From Streptomyces prunicolor NBRC 13075 (GTDB taxonomy: Bacteria; Actinomycetota; Actinomycetes; Streptomycetales; Streptomycetaceae): a stretch of DNA of 64,000 nucleotides. Of the stretch, positions 10,621 to 18,755 are shown one piece after another. Below the pieces are notes generated by a model. The model was not told where the DNA came from, made no database searches, and saw only the letters and a list, made by a program, of their open reading frames with translations. A program made the translations under genes and the position numbers. The stretch covers positions 62,001 to 126,000 of the forward strand of contig NZ_BARF01000088.1 in assembly GCF_000367365.1 (NCBI RefSeq). Direction: 5' to 3'. Each line of letters begins with the position of its first letter. Position 1 is the first letter of the stretch.

Positions 10621-10644
10621 ATCCGGGACGATATCCCGGATATG
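10618..10644. promoter_or_regulatory. Perfect inverted-repeat operator over the XRE-cupin start codon
   Basis: CATATCCGGGA-CGATA-TCCCGGATATG: two perfect 11-base arms with a 5-base spacer. The left arm begins with the reverse complement of the regulator's own ATG (10620-10618). Binding there would block both transcription and translation start, so it is a likely autoregulatory operator. The LysR gene stop lies 12 bases beyond the other arm. Confidence 0.75.
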
Positions 10645-10655
10645 AAACGGCGAGG

Positions 10656-11558
10656 TTACGTCCGGGCCACTTCTTCCAGCGCGTCCAATACCGGGCGGAT
10701 CAGCGGATGCTCCTCCGTGCCGCGTCGTACGGCGGCGAAGACGCGGCGGGTCGGCGCCACCCCGTCGACGGGCCGGACGACGACTCCCGTCAGGTCCATT
10801 CCGCGCAGCGCCGAGCGCGGGACGAGGGCCACACCCGCGTCCGCCGAGGCGAGGGCGACCACGGCGCGAAAGTCGTCGGAGGAGTGTTCGAGACGGGGCT
10901 GGAATCCGGCGTTCTCGCAGGCCAGGACGACGACCTCGTGACAGGGGTTGCCTGGGTACGGGCCGATCCACGGGTCCTTGGCCAGTTCGGCGAGGGAGAT
11001 CTCGGCGGCGTCGGCGAGGCGGTGGGTGAGCGGAACGACCGCGTCGAACGGCTCGGCGTAGAGCGGGACATGGATCAAGCGCGGGTCGTCGGCGGGCGGG
11101 GCTCCGCGGTACTCGACGGCGACCGCGACGTCCACCTGCCGGTCCAGCACCATCGGCAGGCTGGCGTCACCCTCGGCGTCCTGGACCCGGAGGCGGATGC
11201 CGGGTGCGAGGAGGGCCAGCCGGGACAGCGCGGGGGCTACGACCTGTGCGATACCCGTCGCGAACGCGGCGACGGTGACCGTGCCGGCCGCGCCCGAGCT
11301 GTACGCGGCGAGTTCCGCCTCGGCCCGCTCCAGCTGGGCCAGGACCACGTTGGTGTGGCTGAGCAGGATCTCGCCGGCCGGGGTCAGCCGTACGCCCTTG
11401 GCGCCGCGCTCGACCAGGCGGTGGCCGGTCTCCTGCTCCAGGGCGGCGAGCTGCTGGGAGACCGCCGAGGGGGTCAGATACAGCGCGGCGGCTGCCGCCG
11501 TCACGGTGCGGTGGTCGGCCACCGCACGGAGGATGTGGAGCCGCCGCGCTTCGATCAT
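10656..11558 (-). CDS. LysR-family transcriptional regulator
   Basis: 300 residues, standard length. It opens with the LysR winged helix-turn-helix (MIEARRLHILRAVADHRTVTAAAAALYLTPSAVSQQLAALE). A periplasmic-binding-like effector domain follows (GTVTVAAFATGIAQVVAPAL, VDVAVAVEYRG). The start is the ATG at 11558, which places the HTH at the extreme N-terminus as expected. Downstream of kbl on the same strand, 112 bases apart; it could regulate threonine breakdown, but it may act elsewhere. Confidence 0.88.
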   Translation of the reverse strand: MIEARRLHILRAVADHRTVTAAAAALYLTPSAVSQQLAALEQETGHRLVERGAKGVRLTPAGEILLSHTNVVLAQLERAEAELAAYSSGAAGTVTVAAFATGIAQVVAPALSRLALLAPGIRLRVQDAEGDASLPMVLDRQVDVAVAVEYRGAPPADDPRLIHVPLYAEPFDAVVPLTHRLADAAEISLAELAKDPWIGPYPGNPCHEVVVLACENAGFQPRLEHSSDDFRAVVALASADAGVALVPRSALRGMDLTGVVVRPVDGVAPTRRVFAAVRRGTEEHPLIRPVLDALEEVART

Positions 11559-11670
11559 GGGACCGATTATCGCAATATGTCCAAGCTGTTCGGCCCCCTC
11601 ACGTTTCCAGCCGCTCCCGGGCCTCCCGTTCCCCTCAGGTTTCCCGCCGCACCCGGGCCTCCCGTTCCGC

Positions 11671-12864
11671 TCAGGCGTCCAGCTCCGCGCGGGCCGCCAC
11701 AAACGCGTCGACCGCCCGGTTCACATCGTCCGTCGAGTGCGCGGCGGACAGCTGGACCCGGATGCGGGCCTTCCCCTGCGGGACGACCGGGTACGAGAAG
11801 CCGATCACGTACACGCCCCGCTCCAGCAGCAGCTCCGCCATCCGGCCGGCGACGGTCGCGTCGCCGATCATCACGGGTGCGATGGCGTGGTCGCCGGGGA
11901 GGATGTCGAAGCCCTCCTCGGTCATCCGGCGGCGGAACAGGGCCGTGTTCTCGGCGAGTTGGACGCGCAGGTCGTCCGCCGACTCCAGCAGGTCGAGGAC
12001 CTTGAGCGACGCTGCCGCGATCACGGGGGCCAGGGTGTTCGAGAAGAGGTACGGCCGTGAACGCTGGCGCAGCAGCGCGACGATCTCGGCGCGGGCGGCG
12101 ACGTAACCGCCGGAGGCGCCGCCGAGGGCCTTGCCGAGGGTGCCGGTGATGATGTCGACGCGGTCCATGACGTCGTGCAGTTCGGGGGTGCCCCGGCCGC
12201 CGGGGCCGACGAAGCCGACGGCGTGCGAGTCGTCGACCATGACCATCGCGTCGTAGCGGTCGGCGAGGTCGCAGATCTCGCGCAGCGGGGCGACGTAACC
12301 GTCCATGGAGAAGACGCCGTCGGTGACGATCAGCTTGCGCCGGGCGCCGGCCGCCTCCTTCAACTGCCGTTCCAGATCGGCCATGTCGCGGTTGGCGTAG
12401 CGGAAACGGCCGGCCTTGGAGAGCCGGATGCCGTCGATGATCGAGGCGTGGTTGAGGGCGTCGGAGATGACCGCGTCCTCCGGGCCCAACAGGGTTTCGA
12501 AGACACCGCCGTTGGCGTCGAAGCAGGAGGAGTAGAGGATCGTGTCCTCCTGGCCGAGGAACGCGGAGAGGCGGGCCTCAAGTTCCTTGTGGACCTCCTG
12601 GGTTCCGCAGATGAAGCGCACGGAGGCCATGCCGTAGCCCCAGCGGTCGAGGGCCTCGTGGGCGGCGGCGACGACCTCGGGGTGGTCGGCGAGGCCGAGG
12701 TAGTTGTTGGCGCAGAAGTTGAGGACCTCGCCGGGACGGCCGCCCGCGGTGACGTTCACGGTCGCGGACTGCGGGGAGCCGATCACGCGCTCGGGCTTGT
12801 GGAGTCCGGCGGCGCGGATCTCGTCGAGGGTGGTGCGGAGGTCGTCTCGCACGGAGTCGAACAT
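11671..12864 (-). CDS. kbl: Glycine C-acetyltransferase (2-amino-3-ketobutyrate CoA ligase)
   Basis: 397 residues, the family length. A fold-type I PLP enzyme of the alpha-oxoamine synthase group: NFCANNYLGLADHPEV near the start, VDDSHAVGFVGPGGRGTPE for cofactor binding, and TGTLGKALGGASGGYVA containing the PLP lysine. It cleaves 2-amino-3-oxobutyrate with CoA to glycine and acetyl-CoA, the second step of threonine catabolism. It follows tdh by 76 bases on the same strand, the classic tdh-kbl arrangement. The ATG at 12864 follows an AGGAGC ribosome site. Confidence 0.95.
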   Translation of the reverse strand: MFDSVRDDLRTTLDEIRAAGLHKPERVIGSPQSATVNVTAGGRPGEVLNFCANNYLGLADHPEVVAAAHEALDRWGYGMASVRFICGTQEVHKELEARLSAFLGQEDTILYSSCFDANGGVFETLLGPEDAVISDALNHASIIDGIRLSKAGRFRYANRDMADLERQLKEAAGARRKLIVTDGVFSMDGYVAPLREICDLADRYDAMVMVDDSHAVGFVGPGGRGTPELHDVMDRVDIITGTLGKALGGASGGYVAARAEIVALLRQRSRPYLFSNTLAPVIAAASLKVLDLLESADDLRVQLAENTALFRRRMTEEGFDILPGDHAIAPVMIGDATVAGRMAELLLERGVYVIGFSYPVVPQGKARIRVQLSAAHSTDDVNRAVDAFVAARAELDA

Positions 12865-12940
12865 GGGGGAAGCTCCTAAAGTTCCTTCGCCGAGGGGGAG
12901 TTACTCGGTCCGACAGGGAGTTGCTCGGTACCGAAGGGAG

Positions 12941-13969
12941 TTACGCGGTCCAGTCCAGGATGACCTTGCCGCCCTTGCCGCTCGCCGCGTCCGCGAACGC
13001 CGCCTCGAAGTCGCGGTGTCCGTAGCGGCCGGTGATCACGGGCGCGAGGTCCAGGCCGCCTTCCAGCAGTACCGACATGGCGTACCACGTCTCGAACATC
13101 TCACGGCCGTAGATGCCCTTGATGGTGAGCATCGAGGTGACGATGCGGGACCAGTCGACCGGGAACTCCTCGGAGGGCAGACCGAGCATCGCGATCCGGC
13201 CGCCGTGCGTCATGTTGGCGATCATGTCGCGCATCGCCTCGGGTCGGCCCGACATCTCCAGTCCGACGTCGAAGCCCTCGCGGAGTCCCAACTCCCGCTG
13301 GCCGTCGGCGATCTGAGCGTCCGTCACATTCAGTGCGAGGCTCACGCCGATCTTGCGGGCCAGGGCGAGTCGCTCCTCGCTCACATCCGTCACTACGACG
13401 TTCCGCGCGCCGGCGTGCCGGGCAACTGCCGCCGCCATCAAGCCGATGGGGCCCGCACCGGTGATCAACACGTCCTCGCCGACGAGCGGGAACGACAGCG
13501 CGGTGTGCACGGCGTTGCCGAACGGGTCGAAGATCGCGGCCACATCGAGGTCGACGGGAACGCGGTGCACCCACACATTGGCGGCGGGCAGCGCGACGTA
13601 CTCCGCGAAGGCCCCGGCCCGTCCGACGCCGAGCCCGACCGTGGCGCGGCACAGGTGGCGGCGCCCGGCCAGGCAGTTGCGGCACTTGCCGCACACCAAG
13701 TGGCCCTCACCGCTGACCAGTTCACCGACTGCTATGTCGGCGACGTCCCGGCCCGTCCCGACGACCTCGCCCACGAACTCGTGGCCGAGCACCAGCGGCG
13801 TACGGATCGTCTGCCGCGCCCACCCGTCCCAGTTCCGGATATGCAGGTCGGTGCCGCAGATCCCGGTCCGCAGGACCCTGATCAGTACGTCGCCGGGTCC
13901 GACGGCGGGCTCCGGGACGTCCGCGAGCCACAGCCCGGGCTCCGCCTTCTCCTTGACCAGCGCCTTCAA
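12941..13969 (-). CDS. tdh: L-threonine 3-dehydrogenase
   Basis: 342 residues, matching the enzyme's usual length. Zinc-dependent medium-chain dehydrogenase: GICGTDLHI and GHEFVGEV (catalytic zinc), CGKCRNCLAGRRHLC (structural zinc), GAGPIGLMAAAVARHAGA (NAD fold). It oxidises threonine to 2-amino-3-oxobutyrate for Kbl. The start is a TTG at 13969, giving MKALVKEKAEPGLW as in other Tdh proteins, with an AGGAG eight bases upstream; upstream in-frame ATGs would add an unconserved leader. First gene of the tdh-kbl unit. Confidence 0.95.
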   Translation of the reverse strand: MKALVKEKAEPGLWLADVPEPAVGPGDVLIRVLRTGICGTDLHIRNWDGWARQTIRTPLVLGHEFVGEVVGTGRDVADIAVGELVSGEGHLVCGKCRNCLAGRRHLCRATVGLGVGRAGAFAEYVALPAANVWVHRVPVDLDVAAIFDPFGNAVHTALSFPLVGEDVLITGAGPIGLMAAAVARHAGARNVVVTDVSEERLALARKIGVSLALNVTDAQIADGQRELGLREGFDVGLEMSGRPEAMRDMIANMTHGGRIAMLGLPSEEFPVDWSRIVTSMLTIKGIYGREMFETWYAMSVLLEGGLDLAPVITGRYGHRDFEAAFADAASGKGGKVILDWTA

Positions 13970-14124
13970 CGCTACGGCTCCTGAGGGTGAGGTCCCGGGG
14001 CCGGGCACGATCCGGACATGCCGGACGCGCCCGTTCCAGGGGTGGGGGTGGATTCTGCAAGCAATCTGCCCCACCTGAGCGCCCCGGTCCATCGAGGTTT
14101 TCTTAAGCCGTGCCGCAGCTTTCC

Positions 14125-14169
14125 TTCACGCCTGGCACCTTCACGCCTGGCACCTTCACGCCTGGCACC
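14125..14169. repeat. Three perfect 15-bp tandem repeats over the SnoaL-like stop codon
   Basis: Three head-to-tail copies of TTCACGCCTGGCACC. The third copy includes the stop codon and last codons of the SnoaL-like gene, so the first two copies lie in its 3' untranslated region. Looks like slippage; the unit length is a multiple of three. Confidence 0.95.
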
Positions 14170-14536
14170 CGTCGAGCCGCGACACCTGGTAGTGGGCGAT
14201 GTACCAGCCGTCCGCCAGCCGCTTCACCAACACGGCGAGCTTGACGTCGACCGGCGACCGGTCGGTGAACGTGAACTCCGTGTCCAGATAACCGAGTACG
14301 ACGTCGTCCGCGAGCTTCCTGGTTTCGAGAACCTCGAACTGGGCGGTCATGCCCGGGGGTTGGGAGTCGTAGTACTCGGCGATTCCCTTCCGTCCGACGC
14401 TGAAGGGATGCAGCCCCTGGAAAATCGCGTCCTCGGTGAAGAGCCGGGCCACTTCCTCCGGCTCGTGGGCGTCCACGGCCGCTTTCCAGGGGTCCAGGAC
14501 ACCGCGCAGGATGATTTCGTCGTCCTTGCTGTTCAT
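14156..14536 (-). CDS. SnoaL/SgcJ-like (NTF2 fold) protein
   Basis: 126 residues with the NTF2-like layout: an N-terminal helix (IILRGVLDPWKAAVDAHEPEEVARLFTEDAI), then curved-sheet strands (GRKGIAEYYDSQP, VLGYLDTEFTF, VKLAVLVKRLADGWYIAHYQ). These small proteins are binding pockets or enzymes for organic substrates; no catalytic assignment is possible. It is 26 bases after the SDR gene and shares its operator-controlled promoter, so it probably acts with that dehydrogenase. The C-terminus runs into a 15-bp tandem repeat. Confidence 0.78.
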   Translation of the reverse strand: MNSKDDEIILRGVLDPWKAAVDAHEPEEVARLFTEDAIFQGLHPFSVGRKGIAEYYDSQPPGMTAQFEVLETRKLADDVVLGYLDTEFTFTDRSPVDVKLAVLVKRLADGWYIAHYQVSRLDGCQA

Positions 14537-14562
14537 CTCCGTCGACCTTTCTCAGTGGCCGG

Positions 14563-15276
14563 TCAGTGACCGGCGCTCATGCCGCCGTCGACATGCAGGA
14601 TCTCGCCGGTGACGAAGGGAGCGTTCTCCAAGAACACCACGGCGTCGACGATGTCGCTCACCTCACCCATCCGCCCGACCGGATGCAGGGCGGCGAGCCC
14701 CATGTGGGTCTCCTCCGGGTGCATCGGGGTCTTGATGGTGCCGGGCGACACAGCGTTGGCGCGGATGCCGCGGGTGGCGTACTCGATGGCGAGGGACTTG
14801 GTGGCCGACTGCAGGCCGCCCTTGGTCAGCGAGGCCAGCGCGGAGGGGACACGGGCGTCCGCGTTGTCGACCAGGCTGGTGGTGACGTTGACGATGTGTC
14901 CGCCGCCCTGGGTGAGCATGTGCCCGATGGCGAGCTGGGTGATCCGGAAGAACCCGGTCATGTTGATGCCGAGCACGGCCGCGTAGTCGTCGGCCGTGTA
15001 GTCGGTGAACGGCTTGGCGACGAAGACACCCGCGTTGTTCACCAGCGTGTCGATGCGGCCGAACCGCTCGATCGCGGCGGCCACGACCCGCTCGGCGGTG
15101 GCCGGGTCGGCGATGTCGCCCTGGACGGTCACGATGTCCGCGTCGTCGGCGGGGGCGATGGTGCGCGAGGTGGCGACGACGCCGTAACCGAGCTTGCGGT
15201 AGGCCTCGACGACGCCGGCTCCGATGCCCTGCGAGGCACCGGTGACGATCGCGACCTTCTGGTTCTGAGTGCTCAT
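14563..15276 (-). CDS. Short-chain dehydrogenase/reductase (SDR)
   Basis: 237 residues, classical SDR. NAD(P) site TGASQGIGAGVVEAYRKLGYG, then NNAGVF, and a C-terminal DGGMSAGH. The catalytic region is altered: where Tyr-x-x-x-Lys is expected the sequence reads ALASLTKGGLQSATKSLA after TTSLVDN, so the usual catalytic Tyr appears to be Leu or shifted. A dyad matching one at the TetR gene (18.7 kb) lies about 50 bases upstream, so the gene is probably derepressed by that regulator's ligand. Substrate unknown. Confidence 0.87.
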   Translation of the reverse strand: MSTQNQKVAIVTGASQGIGAGVVEAYRKLGYGVVATSRTIAPADDADIVTVQGDIADPATAERVVAAAIERFGRIDTLVNNAGVFVAKPFTDYTADDYAAVLGINMTGFFRITQLAIGHMLTQGGGHIVNVTTSLVDNADARVPSALASLTKGGLQSATKSLAIEYATRGIRANAVSPGTIKTPMHPEETHMGLAALHPVGRMGEVSDIVDAVVFLENAPFVTGEILHVDGGMSAGH

Positions 15277-15328
15277 GACGACCTTCTCCGAAGTGGTGGC
15301 TGAGGTGCTCCCGGCCGGTGGTTTTTCC

Positions 15329-15346
15329 TAGCCGACCGGTCGCCTA
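15329..15346. promoter_or_regulatory. Putative TetR operator upstream of the SDR/SnoaL unit
   Basis: An 18-bp dyad, TAGCCGACCGGTCGCCTA, is symmetric apart from one base pair. Its CTAGCCGACCGGTCG core (15328-15342) recurs exactly, in reverse orientation, at 18701-18715 in front of the TetR gene. It lies 52 bases before the SDR start, where a repressor would act. Confidence 0.7.
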
Positions 15347-15448
15347 TTGGAGAAAGTAGGTGATCCGGGGAGGTGAAAGCAAAGGTCAGAGGGGGTTTGC
15401 CCGGGACCGGAATCCTCGCTGCTGAGAGGCCTGGCCTCCCAGTACACG

Positions 15449-16375
15449 TCAGCGGTGCGGGTCGCCCTCGGGCAGCCAGGCATCGGGGGCGCGCAGTCCG
15501 AGGTCGCCGGCGTCGACGCCTTCGCAGAGCGCGTCCACGGCGGCGAGGACCGCGGTACGCGTCTCGCCCTCGCGCCACACCAGCGACCAGGTCCAGTGGA
15601 CGGTGGGTCCGACGATCTCGCGGCGCACCAGGTCGGGCGGCAGTGAAGTGGTCTGTCCCTTGGGCGAGTTGACGATCGGGCGGCGGCTGCGGCGGACGTG
15701 GTCGAAGAACGCGGGGCCGGTGATCCCGCCGTCGGCGATGGGCACCGCGCGGGCCCCGGTGTCATGGGCGAGCCGCTCGGCGTACACGTTCCAGGACGAC
15801 CAGGAATTGGTGTCGTCGTCGAGGAGGACGGATGTGTCCCGGGCCCACACATCGCCGGCGTCGGTACCTGTGCTCACCGCATATAGGCGATCCGCACCCA
15901 GCAGTCGGGCCCGGAGGCCGTGCCGTTTCAGGTCCTCGTCCCGCACCCAGCACACGGCGAGATCCAGGCTGCCGTCCGCGACCCGGGCGGCCTGGGTGTG
16001 CGAGGGCGCGACCCACGCGTCGACGTGCACCTGGGCCACTCCGGCGGTGCGCGAAGTCAGGTCCGCGGGGAGCCAGTTGACGTAGCCGAGCCGCACCGCC
16101 TCCGAGCCCGCGAGCCGGCCGGCGCGGCGGCGGAGGTCGTCGGCCCGCTCCAGCAGCGCCCGGGTGTGCGGGAGCAGGGCGGCGCCGGCCGGGGTGAGGG
16201 AGACCGAGCGGCGGTCGCGGTCGAAGAGCCGTACGCCCAGATCGCGTTCGAGGGCCTTGATCTGCTGGGAGAGGGAGGGGCCGGCGATCAGGAGGCGGTC
16301 GGCGGCCCGGCCGAAGTTCAGTTCCTCGGCGACGGCGACGAAATACCTGAGTTGGCGCAGCTCCACGCCCGTCAT
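15449..16375 (-). CDS. LysR-family transcriptional regulator
   Basis: 308 residues. N-terminal winged HTH (MTGVELRQLRYFVAVAEELNFGRAADRLLIAGPSLSQQI) and a LysR substrate-binding domain with LDLAVCWVRDEDL. Residues 150-240 include acidic and Trp-rich stretches (LLDDDTNSWSSWNVYAERL). It diverges from the muconolactone-isomerase-like gene at 16514, with 138 bp between them, the classic layout of a LysR gene and its target. The ATG at 16375 gives the normal N-terminus. Confidence 0.86.
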   Translation of the reverse strand: MTGVELRQLRYFVAVAEELNFGRAADRLLIAGPSLSQQIKALERDLGVRLFDRDRRSVSLTPAGAALLPHTRALLERADDLRRRAGRLAGSEAVRLGYVNWLPADLTSRTAGVAQVHVDAWVAPSHTQAARVADGSLDLAVCWVRDEDLKRHGLRARLLGADRLYAVSTGTDAGDVWARDTSVLLDDDTNSWSSWNVYAERLAHDTGARAVPIADGGITGPAFFDHVRRSRRPIVNSPKGQTTSLPPDLVRREIVGPTVHWTWSLVWREGETRTAVLAAVDALCEGVDAGDLGLRAPDAWLPEGDPHR

Positions 16376-16513
16376 GCTACGCGGGCTGGGAGGCCGTCCC
16401 TCTCAACAGGGAGCAAGCCTGTCGTGGCGCCCGCGCCGGTCCGGGGCCACGATGGGGGCATGGAAGTCCGGCGCCCTGCCGCCGGGCCGGGCGGGCCCGA
16501 ACGGAGCGAGATC

Positions 16514-16807
16514 ATGCGAGAGTTCCTGGTCGAGATCACCACGACCGTCCCCGAAGGCACACCTCAGGAGGAGGTCGACGAGCGGCGCGCCGCCGAGGCC
16601 GTCCGGGCCCGCGAACTGGCCTCGACCGGCCATTTGGCGCGGCTGTGGCGCCCCGTGGGTGAACTGCGCAGCGTGGGCGTCTGGCGCGCCGACGACGAGG
16701 AGCAACTCCACGAGAAGGTGCTCGGCACCCTGCCCCTGCACGCGTGGATGACCTTCGCCGTCACCCCGCTGGAACCGCACCCGAACGACCCCGGATATAC
16801 GGAGTAA
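16514..16807 (+). CDS. Muconolactone delta-isomerase-like protein
   Basis: 97 residues, the family size. It begins MREFLVEITTTVPEGTPQEEVDERRAAEAVRARELA and has HLARLWRP and WMTFAVTPLEPHPNDP, matching the CatC ferredoxin-like fold. CatC isomerises muconolactone in the beta-ketoadipate route, but many short relatives have no known substrate and no other catechol genes are here. Likely controlled by the divergent LysR and followed, 30 bases on, by an MFS transporter. Confidence 0.82.
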   Translation: MREFLVEITTTVPEGTPQEEVDERRAAEAVRARELASTGHLARLWRPVGELRSVGVWRADDEEQLHEKVLGTLPLHAWMTFAVTPLEPHPNDPGYTE

Positions 16808-16837
16808 CTCCCCCCACCTGCAAGGGATTTCACCTTC

Positions 16838-18061
16838 ATGAGCTCTTGCGCCCCGGTCCCCGCGCCCCGGGCGGACGGGACCCTCCTGTCGCCCTGGCCC
16901 CATGTCGCCCGGGTCGCCGCCGCCCTCGCGGCCGGCATGGGGGTCGGCCGCTTCGTCTACACCCCGGTCCTCCCGCTGATGCACGCGCAGGCGGGCCTGA
17001 GCACCGACGCCGGCGCGCAGCTGGCCACCGCCAACTACGTCGGCTACTTCCTCGGCGCCCTCGCGGGCACCCTGCTGCCCGCCCTGGTCCGCTCACGCGC
17101 GGTCTTCCGCGGCGCGCTCGTCCTGCTGATCGGCACGCTCGCCGCGATGCCCGCCACCCACAGCACCGAGGTGTGGATCGCGCTGCGCCTGCTGGCCGGC
17201 GTCGCGAGCGCGCTGATCTTCGTGGTCGCGGTCAGCTCGGCCCTGGGCCACCTGCGGAACCACCCGCCGCACCTGCCCGGCTGGGCCTTCGGCGGGGTGG
17301 GCGCCGGCATCGCGCTCTCCGGCCTGCTGGTCCTCACGCTGCACTCCGTCGCGGACTGGCAGGTCGCATGGTGGTCCTCGGCCGCGCTCGCCACGGCGCT
17401 CGCGACCGCCGCATGGAATCTACGACCCGAAGTGCCGGTCACGCCCTCGACTGACGCCCCCGAAAGGGTAGTTGACCCCTGGTTCGGCGCCCTGTTCGTC
17501 AGCTACACCCTGGAGGGCGTCGGCTACATCGTCGCCGGGACCTTCCTGGTCGCCGCGATCGACCAGAGCTCGCCCGGCTGGATCGGGAGCGGCGCGTGGG
17601 TGCTCGTCGGGCTGGCCGCCGTACCGTCCGCCGCGCTGTGGGCCCGGCTCGGGCGCCGTTGGTCGTGGCCCGGGCTGCTGTGCGTGGCCCTGGTGATCCA
17701 GGCGGTCGGCATCGCGCTGCCCGCGCTGGTCGGCGGGGTGGCGGCGGCCCTGGTCGGCGCGGTGCTGTTCGGCGCGACCTTCATCGGCGTCAGCACGCTC
17801 GCCCTCGCGGCCGGGGCGGAGTTGCAATTCCCGCGCTCGGTGGCCCTGTTGACCGCCGGCTACTCCGTCGGCCAGATCCTCGGCCCCCTCGCCGTGGCCC
17901 CGCTGCTGCACCACGGCTACCGCCCGGCCCTGCTCCTGGCCGCCGCGGTGGTCCTCACCGCGGCCACGGCAGCCGCCGTCCTGCGGGCCGGCTTCCCCCG
18001 TCGGACGGTGACGCTACGACACTCCGTGCCGGCCCCGGAGGTACGGGCCGCCGAACGCTGA
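16838..18061 (+). CDS. MFS transporter, YbfB/YjiJ family
   Basis: 407 residues with about 12 helices. The start of helix 1 (AGMGVGRFVYTPVLPLMHAQAGLS) and ATANYVGYFLGAL are typical of the YbfB/YjiJ group; FVSYTLEGVGYIVAGTFLVAA opens the second half. Substrate unknown, probably an organic acid or drug. Pairs with the isomerase-like gene upstream (30-bp gap). Its stop abuts the stop of the convergent TetR gene. Confidence 0.85.
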   Translation: MSSCAPVPAPRADGTLLSPWPHVARVAAALAAGMGVGRFVYTPVLPLMHAQAGLSTDAGAQLATANYVGYFLGALAGTLLPALVRSRAVFRGALVLLIGTLAAMPATHSTEVWIALRLLAGVASALIFVVAVSSALGHLRNHPPHLPGWAFGGVGAGIALSGLLVLTLHSVADWQVAWWSSAALATALATAAWNLRPEVPVTPSTDAPERVVDPWFGALFVSYTLEGVGYIVAGTFLVAAIDQSSPGWIGSGAWVLVGLAAVPSAALWARLGRRWSWPGLLCVALVIQAVGIALPALVGGVAAALVGAVLFGATFIGVSTLALAAGAELQFPRSVALLTAGYSVGQILGPLAVAPLLHHGYRPALLLAAAVVLTAATAAAVLRAGFPRRTVTLRHSVPAPEVRAAER

Positions 18062-18688
18062 TCAGGCCGCGCGGGCGCCGAGCAGCGCGAGGCAGTTGCC
18101 CCAAAGGGGGCTCAGGCGCCCGGTGTTGTTGTAGAGCTTCGCGAACATCACCTGGCCCTCCAACTGCGCGACGACGGAACGCGCCGCCTCGCGGGAGTCG
18201 TTGACGGTGACGTCCCCCCGGTCGCGCGCCTCGTCGATGACCGCGGCGACCATCTCGACCTGGGCGTCGAAGATCTCCTGCAACCGCGCGCGAACGGCCT
18301 CGGTCTGATTGCTCATCTCCAGGCTGAGGTTGCCGAACAGACAGCCCAGTACGGTGCCGCAGCCCTGCTGCACGGCGTGCTGCCCGGCCTCCGTCTCCTC
18401 GAACAACTTCCGCAGCCGGTCCAGCGGTTGGGCTCCACCGGCGTCACCGCCGTCTTTGCCGACACCGCTGAGGATGCGCGTCCACTCCCGCCGCTGGTCC
18501 GCCCAGTGTTCGTCGACGACGGCCAGCGCGAGGGCCTCCTTCGACGCGTAGAAGTAGTAGAAGCTGCCCTTCGGCACTCCGGCCGCCTTGCAGATCTCGG
18601 CCACCCCCAGCGCCGAGTACCCGCGCGCCTCGAAGAGCGACCGCCCGGCGGCGAGGATCTTCTCTCCGGCATCACTGGTCCTACCCAT
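18062..18688 (-). CDS. TetR-family transcriptional regulator
   Basis: 208 residues. The N-terminal HTH is clear (ILAAGRSLFEARGYSALGVAEICKAAGVPKGSFYYFYASKEALALAV); the C-terminal ligand domain resembles the TetR_C_6-type group (GCLFGNLSLEMSNQTEAVR). The region before its ATG (18688) carries a CGACCGGTCG dyad that also lies before the SDR gene 3.4 kb away, so it probably represses itself and that gene pair. The ligand is likely an organic electrophile or xenobiotic substrate of the SDR (inference). Confidence 0.88.
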   Translation of the reverse strand: MGRTSDAGEKILAAGRSLFEARGYSALGVAEICKAAGVPKGSFYYFYASKEALALAVVDEHWADQRREWTRILSGVGKDGGDAGGAQPLDRLRKLFEETEAGQHAVQQGCGTVLGCLFGNLSLEMSNQTEAVRARLQEIFDAQVEMVAAVIDEARDRGDVTVNDSREAARSVVAQLEGQVMFAKLYNNTGRLSPLWGNCLALLGARAA

Positions 18689-18696
18689 ACGACAAG

Positions 18697-18715
18697 TATA
18701 CGACCGGTCGGCTAG
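18697..18715. promoter_or_regulatory. Putative TetR autoregulatory operator
   Basis: TATACGACCGGTCGGCTAG: the palindromic core CGACCGGTCG plus flank GCTAG is identical to the site at 15328-15342 in reverse. It begins nine bases upstream of the TetR start codon, a normal autorepression position. Confidence 0.7.
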
Positions 18716-18755
18716 AGACTGGACTGTCCGCCCACCCGCCTATCCGCCTATCCGC

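Noticed and set aside
12941..14092. Tdh start at an upstream ATG (14092)
   Set aside because: The added 41 residues are unlike other Tdh proteins, while the TTG at 13969 has a good ribosome site and a conserved N-terminus.
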